Assembly (NCBI RefSeq): GCF_030296015.1
Contig: NZ_AP027368.1
Coordinates: forward strand, 4,598,747 to 4,662,746
Length of the DNA stretch: 64,000 bases
Direction of reading: 5' to 3'
Origin: Ferrimonas sp. YFM
Lineage (GTDB): Bacteria; Pseudomonadota; Gammaproteobacteria; Enterobacterales; Shewanellaceae
Shown here: piece after piece, positions 54,451 through 64,000 of the stretch
How positions within the stretch are numbered: position 1 is the stretch's first letter
How the letters are laid out: every line of letters starts with the position of its first letter
The notes under the pieces: generated by a model
The model's input: the letters and a program-made list of their open reading frames with translations, nothing else
What the model was told of the DNA's origin: nothing
The model's database searches: none
Program-made: the position numbers and the translations under genes

Positions 54451-54453
54451 TGG

Positions 54454-55365
54454 CTAGCTTTCCAGAACGCGACTTATGATCCCGTCTAATTGGTCGAGGC
54501 TGTCATAGCTGATCACCAGCTTTCCCTTGCCCTTGCTGCCTTGCTGGATGGCGACCTGGGCACCGAGACGGTCGGTTAACTCGTTTCTCAGGCGGGTCAC
54601 ATCCGGATCCTCCACCTTGGGTGGTTTCACCGGCTTGGGCTCGAGCTGCTTGCTCACCAGCTTCTCGGTTTCACGAACCGTCATCCCCTTGGCCACCACC
54701 GCTCGGGCCGCCAGAGTCTGGGCATCTCCGTCCAGGCTGAGCAGGGCCCGGGCATGCCCCATCTCGATATCCCCATGCTCCAGCAGGATCTTCACCTCGT
54801 CGTTGAGGTTGTTCAGCCTCAGCAGGTTGGTCACCGTGGTCCTGGATTTGCCCACCGCTTCGGCCACCTCGGCGTGGGTCATATCAAACTCGTCTGCCAG
54901 GCGCTGCAGGGCGATGGCCTCCTCCATGGCATTGAGGTTTTCGCGCTGAATGTTCTCAATCAGGGCGATGGCCACGGCGGCTTCGTCGGCCACCGGCTTG
55001 ATGATACAGGGGATGGTATCCAGACCGGCGATCTGAGACGCGCGCCAGCGTCGCTCACCCGCCAGGATCTCATACTGGCCTCCGTCGATGGGACGCACCA
55101 CCACAGGCTGAAGGACGCCCTGGCGACGAATGGACTCCGCCAGCTCTTCCAGGGCTTCTTCGGACATATCCCGGCGAGGCTGGTAGATGCCGCGCTGCAG
55201 CAGCTCAAGTCTCAGGTGCACCAGAGCCCCATCTTGCTGAGTCTGGGCTACCGGCTCCGGACGGGGGGCGCTCTGCGCCTGCTGCTCCCGCTTCTCCACC
55301 ACAGATCGGCTGGTTCCCAACAGGGCATCCAGTCCCTTGCCTAATCCGCGCTTCTTAGCTGACAT
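54454..55365 (-). CDS. parB: chromosome partitioning protein ParB
   Basis: 303 residues. Opens KKRGLGKGLDALLG, the ParA-contacting N-terminus of chromosomal ParB; the CTPase/ParB domain shows ILAGERRWRASQIAG (about residue 100), and a helix-turn-helix (MTHAEVAEAVGKSRTTVTNLL) reads parS. It loads at parS, slides as a clamp, and recruits SMC and ParA. 9 bases behind parA. Confidence 0.97.
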   Translation of the reverse strand: MSAKKRGLGKGLDALLGTSRSVVEKREQQAQSAPRPEPVAQTQQDGALVHLRLELLQRGIYQPRRDMSEEALEELAESIRRQGVLQPVVVRPIDGGQYEILAGERRWRASQIAGLDTIPCIIKPVADEAAVAIALIENIQRENLNAMEEAIALQRLADEFDMTHAEVAEAVGKSRTTVTNLLRLNNLNDEVKILLEHGDIEMGHARALLSLDGDAQTLAARAVVAKGMTVRETEKLVSKQLEPKPVKPPKVEDPDVTRLRNELTDRLGAQVAIQQGSKGKGKLVISYDSLDQLDGIISRVLES

Positions 55366-55374
55366 GCTTTCCCC

Positions 55375-56166
55375 TTAAACCTCTTCGGTGGCCGGCTCGT
55401 TGCGCTCGGCACGGCGCAACATCTCTCCGGCCAGTGCCAGGTACGCCTTGGCGCCGGCACTGCTCTTGTCGTAATAGATGGCGGGCGCCCCAAAGCTGGG
55501 GGCCTCGGCCAGTCGCACATTGCGCGGAATCACGGTGCGGTACACCTTCTCGCCAAAGTGCTGTTTCAGCTGATCGGACACATCATTGGCCAGGCGATTA
55601 CGCGGATCGTACATGGTCCGCAGGATCCCCTCGATCACCAGATCGGGGTTCACCACCGCCGCCAGCTTGGTGATGGTGTCAATGAGGGCCGTTAGCCCTT
55701 CCAGGGCGTAGTATTCGCACTGCATGGGAACCAGCACCGAATCGGCGGCCCCCATGGCGTTCACCGTCAGCATGTTCAGTGATGGCGGGCAGTCGATGAA
55801 GATGAAATCGTACTGGTCCTTCACCGACTCCAGGGAGTTACGCAGACGAACCTCCCGGGCGAAGAATTCCATCAGCTTGATCTCGGCGGCGGTCACGTCG
55901 GCATTGGCGGCAATCAGGTCGTACTTGCCGCTGGTGTCACGGACGATCACCTGTTCAGCCGGGGTCTCCTCCACCAGCAGGTCGTAGGCGCTGTACTCCA
56001 CCTCGTACTTGTCCACGCCACTGCCCATGGTGGCGTTTCCCTGGGGATCGAGATCCACCAGCAGCACCTTGCGACGGGTGGCTGCCAGGGAGGCGGCCAG
56101 ATTGACACAGGTGGTGGTCTTACCCACTCCCCCCTTCTGGTTGGCTACCGCAATCACTCTTGCCAT
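55375..56166 (-). CDS. parA: chromosome partitioning ATPase ParA (Soj)
   Basis: 263 residues, deviant Walker A KGGVGKTTTCVNLAA at residues 11-25 and LVDLDPQGNATMG and FIDCPPSL as Walker A' and B; the short form without N-terminal HTH marks it as the chromosomal type. With ParB and parS it moves the origin region. 20 bases after rsmG. Confidence 0.97.
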   Translation of the reverse strand: MARVIAVANQKGGVGKTTTCVNLAASLAATRRKVLLVDLDPQGNATMGSGVDKYEVEYSAYDLLVEETPAEQVIVRDTSGKYDLIAANADVTAAEIKLMEFFAREVRLRNSLESVKDQYDFIFIDCPPSLNMLTVNAMGAADSVLVPMQCEYYALEGLTALIDTITKLAAVVNPDLVIEGILRTMYDPRNRLANDVSDQLKQHFGEKVYRTVIPRNVRLAEAPSFGAPAIYYDKSSAGAKAYLALAGEMLRRAERNEPATEEV

Positions 56167-56186
56167 CGACTGTTCCCCAAAAAAAT

Positions 56187-56810
56187 CTACGAATGGTTTC
56201 TGACAAATACCAGGTGACGCTGGGCGTCCAGTTCAGGCACCTGCAGTGCCTGCTGCCCCAGAATCTCAAACCCTGGCGGGATGGCAGCCAGCTCTTCGGC
56301 GTCCAGCTGCCCTTTCAGTGCGTAGAACCGTCCTTGTGGAGCGGGCAGGTGATGGCACCACTCCAGCATGTCGGACAGGGAAGCGAAGGCACGACTGAGC
56401 ACCCCGTCAAACCCCTGTTCCGGCTGATACTCCTCCACCCGGCTCTGCACCGGAGTGACGTTCTCCAGCCCCAGAGTGTGCACCACGGTCCGAATGAAAC
56501 GGATGCGCTTGCCCAGGCTGTCCAGGAGGACAAAGGATTTGTCCGGATTGCAGATCGCCAGAGGCAAACCAGGTAATCCGGGACCAGTACCTACATCGAT
56601 GAAACGCTCACCCTGAAGATGGGGGCCTACCACCACGCTGTCCATGATGTGACGCACCAGCATCTCCTGGGGGTCACGGACCGAGGTGAGGTTATAGGCT
56701 TTGTTCCATTTGTTCAGCAGCTCGACCAGTTGCACAAGCTGACCCATCTGCTTATCGCTGAGCTGCAGATCGGTTTGCGCCACCAGTTCAGCCAGCCTTG
56801 TGGCTAACAC
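56187..56810 (-). CDS. rsmG: 16S rRNA (guanine-527-N7) methyltransferase
   Basis: 207 residues, formerly GidB. SAM-binding motif [17 protein letters not shown] at about residues 70-86. Methylates G527 of 16S rRNA; loss gives low-level streptomycin resistance in E. coli. Sits between mnmG and parA as in most gammaproteobacteria. Confidence 0.96.
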   Translation of the reverse strand: MLATRLAELVAQTDLQLSDKQMGQLVQLVELLNKWNKAYNLTSVRDPQEMLVRHIMDSVVVGPHLQGERFIDVGTGPGLPGLPLAICNPDKSFVLLDSLGKRIRFIRTVVHTLGLENVTPVQSRVEEYQPEQGFDGVLSRAFASLSDMLEWCHHLPAPQGRFYALKGQLDAEELAAIPPGFEILGQQALQVPELDAQRHLVFVRNHS

Positions 56811-56862
56811 GTGTAGGTACCTTCAGATTTGGAAAATAGAGAATAGGGTATTATGCGGTGAT

Positions 56863-56885
56863 GAGCGGGGCTTGGAAAGCCCCGC
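56863..56885. terminator. hairpin between mnmG and rsmG
   Basis: GCGGGGCTT / AAGCCCCGC stem with a 3-base loop and no T run, so a partial terminator or attenuator at most. Confidence 0.5.
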
Positions 56886-56894
56886 GTTTGGCGG

Positions 56895-58784
56895 TTATGC
56901 GGTTTTTCGCAGCAGACCGTGTTTTTTGAGATAAACCAGCAGCAGTGAGATGGCCGCCGGCGTGATGCCGGAGATGCGGGAAGCGGCCCCCAGGGTCTCG
57001 GGCTTGTGCTCCTTGAGTTTGGCGACCACTTCGTTAGAGAGGCCGGACACCTGACTGAAATCCATGTCGGCCGGCAACAGGGTCTGCTCATTGCGCTGAG
57101 CCTTGGCAATCTCATCCTTCTGACGCTCGATGTATCCGGCGTACTTGATCTGAATCTCCACCTGCTCTGCCGCCTTGGGATCCTCCAGGCCAGGGCCGAG
57201 ATCCGTTACCTGCATCAGCTGACCATAGGTCAGTTCAGGACGACGGATCAGCTCTTCCAGGTTGGCTTCCCGGGACAGAGGGGTCTTCAACTGAGGGTTG
57301 AGCTCCTCCGCCTGAATACCGGTTTTCTGCACATAGGTGGCGCGCAGACGCTGCTTCTCCAGCTCGATGGCCTCCACCTTGTGGTTGAATGCGGCCCAGC
57401 GTTCGTCGTCCACCAGACCCAGTTCACGGCCCTCTGGGGTCAGGCGCAGATCCGCGTTGTCTTCACGCAGCAGCAGGCGGTATTCGGCGCGGGAGGTGAA
57501 CATCCGGTAGGGCTCCTTGGTGCCCAGGGTGGACAGGTCATCCACCAGAACCCCCAGATAGGCCTGATCACGTTTAGGCGACCAGGCATCGCGTTCCTGC
57601 ACCATCAGGGCGGCGTTGGTGCCTGCCAGCAGTCCCTGGGCGCCGGCCTCTTCGTAACCCGTGGTGCCGTTGATCTGTCCGGCAAAGAACAGACCCTGGA
57701 TGAAACGGGTTTCCAGGCTGGACTTCAGATCTCTGGGATCGAAGAAGTCGTACTCGATGGCGTAGCCGGGACGCAGGATCTCCGCCTTCTCGAAGCCATG
57801 GATGGAGCGGATCAGTTTCAGCTGAACATCGAAGGGCAGGGAAGTTGAGATGCCATTGGGGTAGATCTCTATGTTATTCAGGCCTTCAGGTTCGACAAAG
57901 ATCTGATGGCTGTTCTTGTCCGCAAAACGCATCACCTTGTCTTCGATGGAGGGGCAGTAGCGAGGCCCCACCCCTTCAATCACCCCGGCATACATGGGAC
58001 TGCGATCCAGGTTGGATCGGATGATCTCATGGGTCTGCTCATTGGTGTGGGTGATGAAACAGGAGATCTGACGAGGATGCTCCTCTGCCTTGCCGATGAA
58101 GGACACGGTCGGAATCGGGGTGTCTCCGGGCTGCTCCTGCATCACATCGAAGTTCAGGGTGCGGCTGTCCAGACGGGCGGGGGTGCCGGTCTTCAGGCGA
58201 TCGACCCGGAAAGGCAACTCCCGCAAGCGACGAGCCAGTGCGTTTGATGGTGGATCGCCGGCACGACCACCCTGATAATGGTCCAGGCCGATGTGGATCT
58301 GGCCTCCCAGGAAGGTGCCCACGGTCAGCACCACGGTCCGGGCATCGAAGCGCACACCTGCCTGGGTGATCACCCCAACCACACGATCCTGTTCTACCAC
58401 CAGATCGTCTACCGCTTGCTGGAAGACGGTGAGATTGGGCTGAGCAAACAGGATGTTTTGAATCGCCTGACGGTACAGGGCGCGATCCGTCTGGGCTCGG
58501 GTCGCCCGCACCGCAGGGCCCTTTGAGGCATTCAGGGTACGAAACTGGATCCCGGCGCGATCGGTGGCGCGAGCCATGGCGCCACCCAGGGCATCGATCT
58601 CTTTCACCAGGTGGCCTTTACCGATGCCACCAATGGCGGGGTTGCAGGACATCTGACCCAGGGTATCCAGATTGTGGGTGAGGAGCAGAGTTCTGACTCC
58701 CATACGGGCACTGGCCAGTGCGGCCTCGGTGCCGGCGTGACCACCACCTACAACAATGACGTCATATTGATCCTGAGACTGCAT
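56895..58784 (-). CDS. mnmG: tRNA uridine-5-carboxymethylaminomethyl modification protein MnmG (GidA)
   Basis: FAD protein that, with MnmE, modifies U34 of tRNAs. Start taken at ATG 58784 ([18 protein letters not shown]), which gives 629 residues, the same as E. coli; an in-frame GTG at 58808 is a less likely start. FAD-binding [10 protein letters not shown] at 13-22; [15 protein letters not shown] and the redox Cys region ([15 protein letters not shown]) are conserved. Leftmost flank of oriC, transcribed away from it; its transcription is known to influence initiation in E. coli. Confidence 0.97.
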   Translation of the reverse strand: MQSQDQYDVIVVGGGHAGTEAALASARMGVRTLLLTHNLDTLGQMSCNPAIGGIGKGHLVKEIDALGGAMARATDRAGIQFRTLNASKGPAVRATRAQTDRALYRQAIQNILFAQPNLTVFQQAVDDLVVEQDRVVGVITQAGVRFDARTVVLTVGTFLGGQIHIGLDHYQGGRAGDPPSNALARRLRELPFRVDRLKTGTPARLDSRTLNFDVMQEQPGDTPIPTVSFIGKAEEHPRQISCFITHTNEQTHEIIRSNLDRSPMYAGVIEGVGPRYCPSIEDKVMRFADKNSHQIFVEPEGLNNIEIYPNGISTSLPFDVQLKLIRSIHGFEKAEILRPGYAIEYDFFDPRDLKSSLETRFIQGLFFAGQINGTTGYEEAGAQGLLAGTNAALMVQERDAWSPKRDQAYLGVLVDDLSTLGTKEPYRMFTSRAEYRLLLREDNADLRLTPEGRELGLVDDERWAAFNHKVEAIELEKQRLRATYVQKTGIQAEELNPQLKTPLSREANLEELIRRPELTYGQLMQVTDLGPGLEDPKAAEQVEIQIKYAGYIERQKDEIAKAQRNEQTLLPADMDFSQVSGLSNEVVAKLKEHKPETLGAASRISGITPAAISLLLVYLKKHGLLRKTA

Positions 58785-58879
58785 CTGCCTTACTACCCCT
58801 TTAGTCACTCAGCCTGGAAAAAGCGCGACATTCTAGCATTGCCAGAAGCGGAGATAAATGGTCATTTTTTAGTCTCGGC

Positions 58880-59201
58880 GATCGGGCTGACGACTAATAG
58901 ATCATAAAGATCTTTATATAAGATCTTTGTTATTACTCTTTTTAAGGAGGCCGATCTCTGTGGTTAACCCAGAATTACGTTTGATCATCAGGATCTTAAG
59001 TGCGATCGATCCCTGTGAATAGATCGCGATCTACTCCAGTATAAGCTGGGATCAGATCGGGGTTTTATACACAGGCAGATCTTGAGTTCGCTAAGGGAGT
59101 GGATTAATCCAAGAGTAGATCCCAGTTTGATCCAAAGTTACTCACATAGATCTGTGTATATAGATCTATTCTGTGGGTAACCTTGGATCAGATGTGTATA
59201 A
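58880..59201. other. oriC: chromosomal replication origin oriC
   Basis: Lies between mnmG and mioC, the E. coli position. DnaA boxes: R1-like TGTGGTTAA (58959-58967, one change from consensus), TTATACACA (59065-59073, perfect, in the same context GTATAAGCTGGGATCAG as E. coli R2), TTACTCACA (59138-59146), TGTGTATAT (59153-59161), TGTGGGTAA (59172-59180), and TGTGTATAA (59193-59201, perfect). An AT-rich unwinding region with 13-mer-like GATCTTTATATAA (58909-58921) and GATCTTTGTTATT (58922-58934) precedes R1. I count 20 GATC sites in this stretch, as expected for SeqA and Dam control. Confidence 0.94.
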
Positions 59202-59204
59202 GGA

Positions 59205-59645
59205 TCAGGGTTTGAGGATCGGGATCAGCTGATCGATCCACACCAAAGCCTTGTCTTCAGGGAGTTCCAGGCTCTGCACATCGATCTCGATCTTATTCAC
59301 AAGCTCGGTGGCGCCGTTCTGTTGAAGCAGTTCTTCCACGGTTTTGGCGGCACCACAGAAGGTGTCATAGCTGCTGTCACCAATGCCGCAAATGGCGTAT
59401 CGAATGCTGGAAAGATCGGCACCTTCCAGGGATTTTGCCAGGGGCTGGAGGTTATCTGGCAGTTCACCGGCGCCATGGGTGGAGGTAACAACCAGCCAGT
59501 TTGGCGTCTGTTTCAGGGTATCCAGATCTGGATTCAGGTGGATCTCGGCTTCGATATCCAGGGTTTGCAGCTTCTCTGCCAGTTCATCGGCGACAGCCTC
59601 GGCGCCACCCATGGTGGTGCCGACTATCAGGGCGAGTTGGGTCAT
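59205..59645 (-). CDS. mioC: flavodoxin-like protein MioC
   Basis: 146 residues from ATG 59645 (MTQLALIVGTTMGGAEAV), AAGGA eight bases upstream; longer starts have no support. Flavodoxin fold with FMN phosphate loop GTTMGGAEAVADEL, then WLVVTSTHGAGELPDNL and GDSSYDTFCGAAK. In E. coli MioC supports biotin synthase in vitro. It borders oriC and is transcribed towards it, a known modulator of initiation there. GATC sites continue into its 3' end. Confidence 0.93.
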   Translation of the reverse strand: MTQLALIVGTTMGGAEAVADELAEKLQTLDIEAEIHLNPDLDTLKQTPNWLVVTSTHGAGELPDNLQPLAKSLEGADLSSIRYAICGIGDSSYDTFCGAAKTVEELLQQNGATELVNKIEIDVQSLELPEDKALVWIDQLIPILKP

Positions 59646-59750
59646 AGGGGTTTCCTTGTTGTCTCTGACCACCATTATACGGGCAGTGGCAGGAAAGGCA
59701 GCGTATAACGAACCAGCATGAATTTGATGACCGGGTGCGACATTTAGGCA

Positions 59751-59780
59751 AAAAAAAGAGGCACCTAGTTGGCGCCTCTT
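59751..59780 (-). terminator. intrinsic terminator of mnmE
   Basis: AGAGGC-CC / GG-GCCTCT stem with one mismatch, then TTTTTTT on the minus strand. Confidence 0.8.
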
Positions 59781-59808
59781 CCTGTTCAATTTCACAACTC
59801 GTCGGCAG

Positions 59809-61176
59809 CTACTTACCGATGCAGAAGGAGGAGAAGATCCGGCCGAGCAGATCGTCGGAGCTGAACTCTCCGGTGATCTCGGACAGGGCTTGCTGGGCCA
59901 GCCTCAGCTCCTCTGCCAGCAACTCACCTGCCTGGAACACCTCAAGTTGTTCGCGTCCCAGCACCAGGTGCTCGTCGGCCCTGGCCAGGGCTTCCAGGTG
60001 GCGTCCACGGGCCATGAAGCCCCCTTCGCCGGCCCCCTGGTAGCCCATGCAGGCCTTGAGGTGCTGACGCAGTGGTTCCATCCCCTCTCCGGTCTTGGCG
60101 GAGAGTTTGAACAGCGGGTAGTCCTGGTTCTGTTCGGTGATCTGGTGCTCTCCGGTCAGGTCCAGCTTGTTGCGGATGGTGGTCAGTCCCATCTCCTTGG
60201 GGAGCCTGTCCATGAACTCGGGCCAGATCTTGTGAGGATCGGTGTCGCTGGTTTCTGTGCCATCCACCATCATCAGTACCCGATCCGCCTGCTGGATCTC
60301 CTCCCAGGCACGTTCGATGCCGATCCGCTCAACCTCATCGCTGGCTTCACGGAGTCCGGCGGTATCGATGATGTGCAGGGGCATGCCATCGATGTGGATG
60401 TGTTCACGCAGCACATCCCGGGTGGTGCCAGCGATGTCGGTGACGATGGCTGACTCTCTGCCGGCCAGGGCATTGAGCAGGCTGGACTTGCCCGCGTTGG
60501 GGCGGCCGGCGATCACCACCTTCATCCCTTCACGCATCAGGGCACCCTGTCGGGCGCTGGCACGCACCTGGGCCAGGGCATCCTGCACCTGCTGCAGATC
60601 CGCTGAGATCTTGCCGTCGGAGAGGAAATCCACCTCCTCGTCGGGGAAGTCGATGGCCGCTTCTACGTAGATGCGCAGAACAGTCAGCTGCTCCACCAGT
60701 TCGGTGACTTTGCCGGAGAACTCCCCCTGCAGGCTTTTCAGGGCACTGCGGGCGGCTTGCTCCGAGGAGGCCTCGATGAGATCGGCAATGGCTTCCGCCT
60801 GGGCCAGATCCATCTTGTCATTGAGAAAGGCCCGCTCGGAGAATTCACCGGGCCGGGCGGAGCGCGCCAGGCCGGTGGCGATGATGGCCCGCTGCAGCAT
60901 ATCCAGCACCACGGGGCCGCCGTGTCCCTGTAGCTCCAGCACATCTTCACCGGTGAAGGAGTTGGGGGCCTTAAACAACAGGGCGATGCCCTGATCCAGT
61001 TGCTGGCCCTGGTCATCCTTGAAGGGCAGGTACTCTGCCTGGCGAACCCTGGGCACTCTGCCCAGCAGGGCCTTGGCCAGGGCCTCGGCGTTGGGGCCGG
61101 AGACGCGGATGATGCCGACGCCGCCACGACCTGTGGCCGTAGCCTGAGCCACGATAGTGTCTGTGGTGATGGTCAT
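59809..61176 (-). CDS. mnmE: tRNA modification GTPase MnmE (TrmE)
   Basis: Partner of MnmG in U34 modification. 455 residues from ATG 61176 ([19 protein letters not shown]), one longer than E. coli; no good ribosome site is visible. N-terminal tetrahydrofolate-binding domain, then a G domain with [14 protein letters not shown] (about 224-237) and DIAGTTRD, and the C-terminal FCIGK holding the conserved cysteine. Confidence 0.96.
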   Translation of the reverse strand: MTITTDTIVAQATATGRGGVGIIRVSGPNAEALAKALLGRVPRVRQAEYLPFKDDQGQQLDQGIALLFKAPNSFTGEDVLELQGHGGPVVLDMLQRAIIATGLARSARPGEFSERAFLNDKMDLAQAEAIADLIEASSEQAARSALKSLQGEFSGKVTELVEQLTVLRIYVEAAIDFPDEEVDFLSDGKISADLQQVQDALAQVRASARQGALMREGMKVVIAGRPNAGKSSLLNALAGRESAIVTDIAGTTRDVLREHIHIDGMPLHIIDTAGLREASDEVERIGIERAWEEIQQADRVLMMVDGTETSDTDPHKIWPEFMDRLPKEMGLTTIRNKLDLTGEHQITEQNQDYPLFKLSAKTGEGMEPLRQHLKACMGYQGAGEGGFMARGRHLEALARADEHLVLGREQLEVFQAGELLAEELRLAQQALSEITGEFSSDDLLGRIFSSFCIGK

Positions 61177-61210
61177 TGGGATAGGTTTTAAAGGGTTTTC
61201 TGTATTGTAC

Positions 61211-61239
61211 AAAAAAAGGCGGCATCGATGCCGCCTTTT
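61211..61239 (-). terminator. intrinsic terminator of yidC
   Basis: AAGGCGGCATC / GATGCCGCCTT near-perfect stem, then TTTTTTT on the minus strand. Confidence 0.9.
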
Positions 61240-61254
61240 CAGAGAGAGGGTGGG

Positions 61255-62868
61255 TTACTTCAGGCCCTGAACTTCCAGGGAGCGGTAGATGTACCACTGT
61301 TGAGCAATGGCCACCAGGTTACCCACCAGCCAGTACAGAACCAGACCGGAGGGGAACCACAGGAAGAACACGGTGAAGATGACGGGCATGTACTGCATCA
61401 TCTTCTGCTGCATGGGGTCCATGCCAGGCGCTACAGGCTGCATCTTCTGCATCAGGAACATGGAGGCACCCATCAGCAGAGGCAGGATGTAGTAGGGATC
61501 TTTAACCGACAGGTCGGTGATCCACAGCATGAAGGGGGCCTGACGCAGCTCTACGCTCTCCAGCAGTACCCAGTAGAAGGCGATGAAGATGGGGAATTGC
61601 AGCAGCAGAGGCAGACAGCCACCCATGGGGTTCACTTTCTCTTTCTGGTACAGCTCCATCATGCTCTGGCTCAGACGTTGACGGTCGTCGCCATATTTCT
61701 TCTTCAGCTCCTCCAGCTTGGGCTGCAGCTTACGCATCTTCGCCATGGAGGTGTACTGGGCCTTGGTCAGTGGGTACAGGGCGCCACGAACCAGCAGGGT
61801 CATGCCGATGATGGCCACACCCCAGTTCACCACAACGGATTGCAGGGCGGTCAGCAGCCAGTGCAGAGGCACGGCGATAAACCACAACCAGCCGTAATCC
61901 ACCACCAGGTTCAGAGTTTCTGACAGGGCAGACAGGGCTTGCTGATCCTTGGGACCGATGTACAGCTGACCGTCGAAGGTGGCGGTCTGGCCGGCACCGA
62001 CTGTGGTCACAGGCTGTTTCACACCGATGGCGCCTTCGCTGCTGCCATACACCTTGGAGTAGATGTCGTTCTGGCTGTCGGCGGAGGGGACCCAGGCGGT
62101 CACAAAGTAGTGCTGCAGCATGGCAACCCAGCCACCAGGGGTGACCTGGCCCAGGTTACGATCCTTCATGTCATCGAAGTCGTACTTGCTGTAGCGAGTC
62201 TCGGCAGTGCTGTAGGCCGCGCCGCGATAGGTGGGCATCATCATGCTGCTTTCATCGGCAGTGATGCTCTGACGCAGTTCGGTGAACAGCTGCATGGAGG
62301 CGTTGTTCGCGGTCGGGTTGGTCACTTTATATTCGACCCGGACATCATATTGTCCACGGGTGAAGACAAAGCGCTTCTCGAAGCGGATGCCGTTGGCGTC
62401 GACGAAGGTCATGGGCACCACCAGTTCGCCCTGTTCACCCATGGTGAAGCTGTCACTGCTTACCTGGTAAACGGGACGTTGGGCGGCGGAGTCGGGACCT
62501 TGAGCGCCGATCAGACCACTGCGGGCCACATAGTTGTAGCCGTTATGGCGCTGAAGCAGTTTCAGGGGCTCGACGGAGTCCTGAGTTACTGGGTACTTCA
62601 GTAGGGAGGATTCGATGACATCGCCACCCTGGGTGTCGATAACCAGCTTCAGGGTGTCGGTGGTCACGGTGACCAGTTTGCCTGAGGTGGAGACTTGCTC
62701 CGGCAGGGGTTCGACACCGGTGCCGGTGGGCACCTCATTAGATACCTGGGCGCTGCTCTGCTGAGCAACTGGCTGAGGCTGTGGGTTCTGATCTGCATTC
62801 CACTGTTGCCACAGCAGGAAGCTGACAAACAGGAGACAGATCAGCAAAAGATTACGTTGAGAGTCCAT
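61255..62868 (-). CDS. yidC: membrane protein insertase YidC
   Basis: 537 residues from ATG 62868 ([20 protein letters not shown]), typical of the gram-negative long form. First membrane helix, large periplasmic domain (about 60-330), then the conserved insertase helices with [40 protein letters not shown] and [20 protein letters not shown]. Inserts and folds inner-membrane proteins alone or with Sec. Upstream codons to 62919 are less likely. Confidence 0.97.
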   Translation of the reverse strand: MDSQRNLLLICLLFVSFLLWQQWNADQNPQPQPVAQQSSAQVSNEVPTGTGVEPLPEQVSTSGKLVTVTTDTLKLVIDTQGGDVIESSLLKYPVTQDSVEPLKLLQRHNGYNYVARSGLIGAQGPDSAAQRPVYQVSSDSFTMGEQGELVVPMTFVDANGIRFEKRFVFTRGQYDVRVEYKVTNPTANNASMQLFTELRQSITADESSMMMPTYRGAAYSTAETRYSKYDFDDMKDRNLGQVTPGGWVAMLQHYFVTAWVPSADSQNDIYSKVYGSSEGAIGVKQPVTTVGAGQTATFDGQLYIGPKDQQALSALSETLNLVVDYGWLWFIAVPLHWLLTALQSVVVNWGVAIIGMTLLVRGALYPLTKAQYTSMAKMRKLQPKLEELKKKYGDDRQRLSQSMMELYQKEKVNPMGGCLPLLLQFPIFIAFYWVLLESVELRQAPFMLWITDLSVKDPYYILPLLMGASMFLMQKMQPVAPGMDPMQQKMMQYMPVIFTVFFLWFPSGLVLYWLVGNLVAIAQQWYIYRSLEVQGLK

Positions 62869-62887
62869 GGCCGGTTTAGCTCTACCT

Positions 62888-63106
62888 TTATTTCGCTGGA
62901 GGTATGGGGTCACGGCCACCCGGGTGCAGGGGGTGGCATTTCAATATTCGTCTTAATGCTAACCAACTTCCCTTCAAACAGCCATGAACAGTAATGGCCT
63001 CAATCGCATATTGAGAGCAAGTTGGCTGAAAGCGGCAATTTTGCCCCAGAAGTGGGCTCAGCAGCTTTTGGTAGAGTCGGATGAATCCGATGAGCAACTT
63101 TTGCAT
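62888..63106 (-). CDS. yidD: membrane protein insertion efficiency factor YidD
   Basis: 72 residues; short form of the family. [33 protein letters not shown] and [17 protein letters not shown] are its conserved blocks. Its start codon lies 49 bases inside rnpA, the usual overlap, so the two are translationally coupled. Membrane-associated helper for YidC. Confidence 0.95.
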   Translation of the reverse strand: MQKLLIGFIRLYQKLLSPLLGQNCRFQPTCSQYAIEAITVHGCLKGSWLALRRILKCHPLHPGGRDPIPPAK

Positions 63107-63465
63107 CGTTTAGAAAGCTTTTTTAGTAGCTTCTCTACCAGCTTGTGGAGAGTGGCATTGTCCAGGTCATCAACGCCCTTTTTGGCAATGGCAACAATGT
63201 CCACACCGGGAAGGTTATGCTGATGCAAGCGGAATTCGTCTCTGACTATACGCTTGATACGATTGCGTTGACACGCTTTTTTGACATGCTTTTTGGCCAC
63301 AGTCAATCCTAACCGAGGATGGTTCAGATCGTTGACTACAGCTAGAAGGGTCATATGGGGATGTGCTGCCCGGACAGGGTTAGCAAAGACAGATTTGAAT
63401 TGAGCGGGAGTTAACAGACGTAACTCCCGCTCAAAGGTATAACGCACCACTGATGCGCTTTGCAT
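63058..63465 (-). CDS. rnpA: ribonuclease P protein component
   Basis: 135 residues; binds RNase P RNA for 5' tRNA processing. Conserved [11 protein letters not shown] near the start and the RNR signature as [18 protein letters not shown]. Compared with E. coli (119 residues) the C-terminus has an extra tail rich in Ser, Lys and Cys ([17 protein letters not shown]), most of which overlaps the yidD start region and may be a by-product of that overlap. Confidence 0.95.
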   Translation of the reverse strand: MQSASVVRYTFERELRLLTPAQFKSVFANPVRAAHPHMTLLAVVNDLNHPRLGLTVAKKHVKKACQRNRIKRIVRDEFRLHQHNLPGVDIVAIAKKGVDDLDNATLHKLVEKLLKKLSKRCKSCSSDSSDSTKSC

Positions 63466-63476
63466 AATCTTAGCGA

Positions 63477-64000
<524 letters not shown>

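Overview
The window looks like the origin-proximal chromosome of a gammaproteobacterium. The gene order mnmG-oriC-mioC-mnmE-yidC-yidD-rnpA-rpmH, the complete atp operon, glmU and glmS, and the E. coli-like rRNA and tRNA-Asp sequences point to the Shewanella/Ferrimonas/Aeromonas/Vibrio neighbourhood. The genus is a guess from sequence feel, not a computed placement. Base composition is GC-rich in the coding regions.

Layout. 1-4161: a 5'-truncated HD-GYP phosphodiesterase, a ZIP-like membrane protein, a small SnoaL/DUF4440-like exported protein, a PlsC-type acyltransferase and a YbdG-type MscS channel. 4222-9561: a histidine utilisation cluster, hutC-hutU-hutH leftward and hutI rightward, with a perfect palindromic HutC-type operator in the divergent gap; no hutG or transporter is present. 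9633-12713: an MtnC-like HAD protein, a thioesterase and a long-chain acyl-CoA synthetase. 13362-18905 and 25399-31045: two leftward rRNA operons in direct repeat (offset about 12.1 kb). Each has P1/P2 promoters and boxA, neither has a tRNA in the 16S-23S spacer, and each ends in a decayed second copy of its last gene-terminator unit: 5S in the first operon, tRNA-Asp in the second. Between them sit a CPA2 antiporter, a quinol nitric oxide reductase with a NsrR-like site, ygbA, and an IS110/IS1111-type element inserted in the tip of a palindromic repeat.

31088-38732: ccoG, a succinate-semialdehyde dehydrogenase, an MFS transporter, an acyl-CoA desaturase, a small putative exported protein, an S41 protease and a Mut7-C RNase-fold protein. 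38805-44201: glmS with a DeoR-family regulator, then glmU, separated by an ISL3-family insertion with a perfect 8-bp target duplication in the glmU terminator. 44262-47082: a LysR regulator divergent from xapA, and a DMT exporter. 47147-54057: atpIBEFHAGDC. 54454-58784: parB, parA, rsmG, mnmG. About 58880-59201: oriC. 59205-63611: mioC, mnmE, yidC, yidD, rnpA, rpmH. The right end (63612-64000) is a GATC-rich region with a perfect DnaA box, probably the dnaA promoter region, with dnaA itself beyond the window.

How it fits together. oriC, the ParABS proteins and a candidate parS inside the DeoR gene form the replication/segregation centre. The rRNA and atp operons are transcribed away from oriC, co-directionally with the leftward fork. 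norB-ygbA looks like a small nitrosative stress module. glmS and glmU supply UDP-GlcNAc. The most unusual material is the IS1111-type element with its long non-coding end (predicted guide RNA locus) and the decayed gene-terminator duplications behind both rRNA operons. I found no clearly new multi-gene defence or biosynthetic system.
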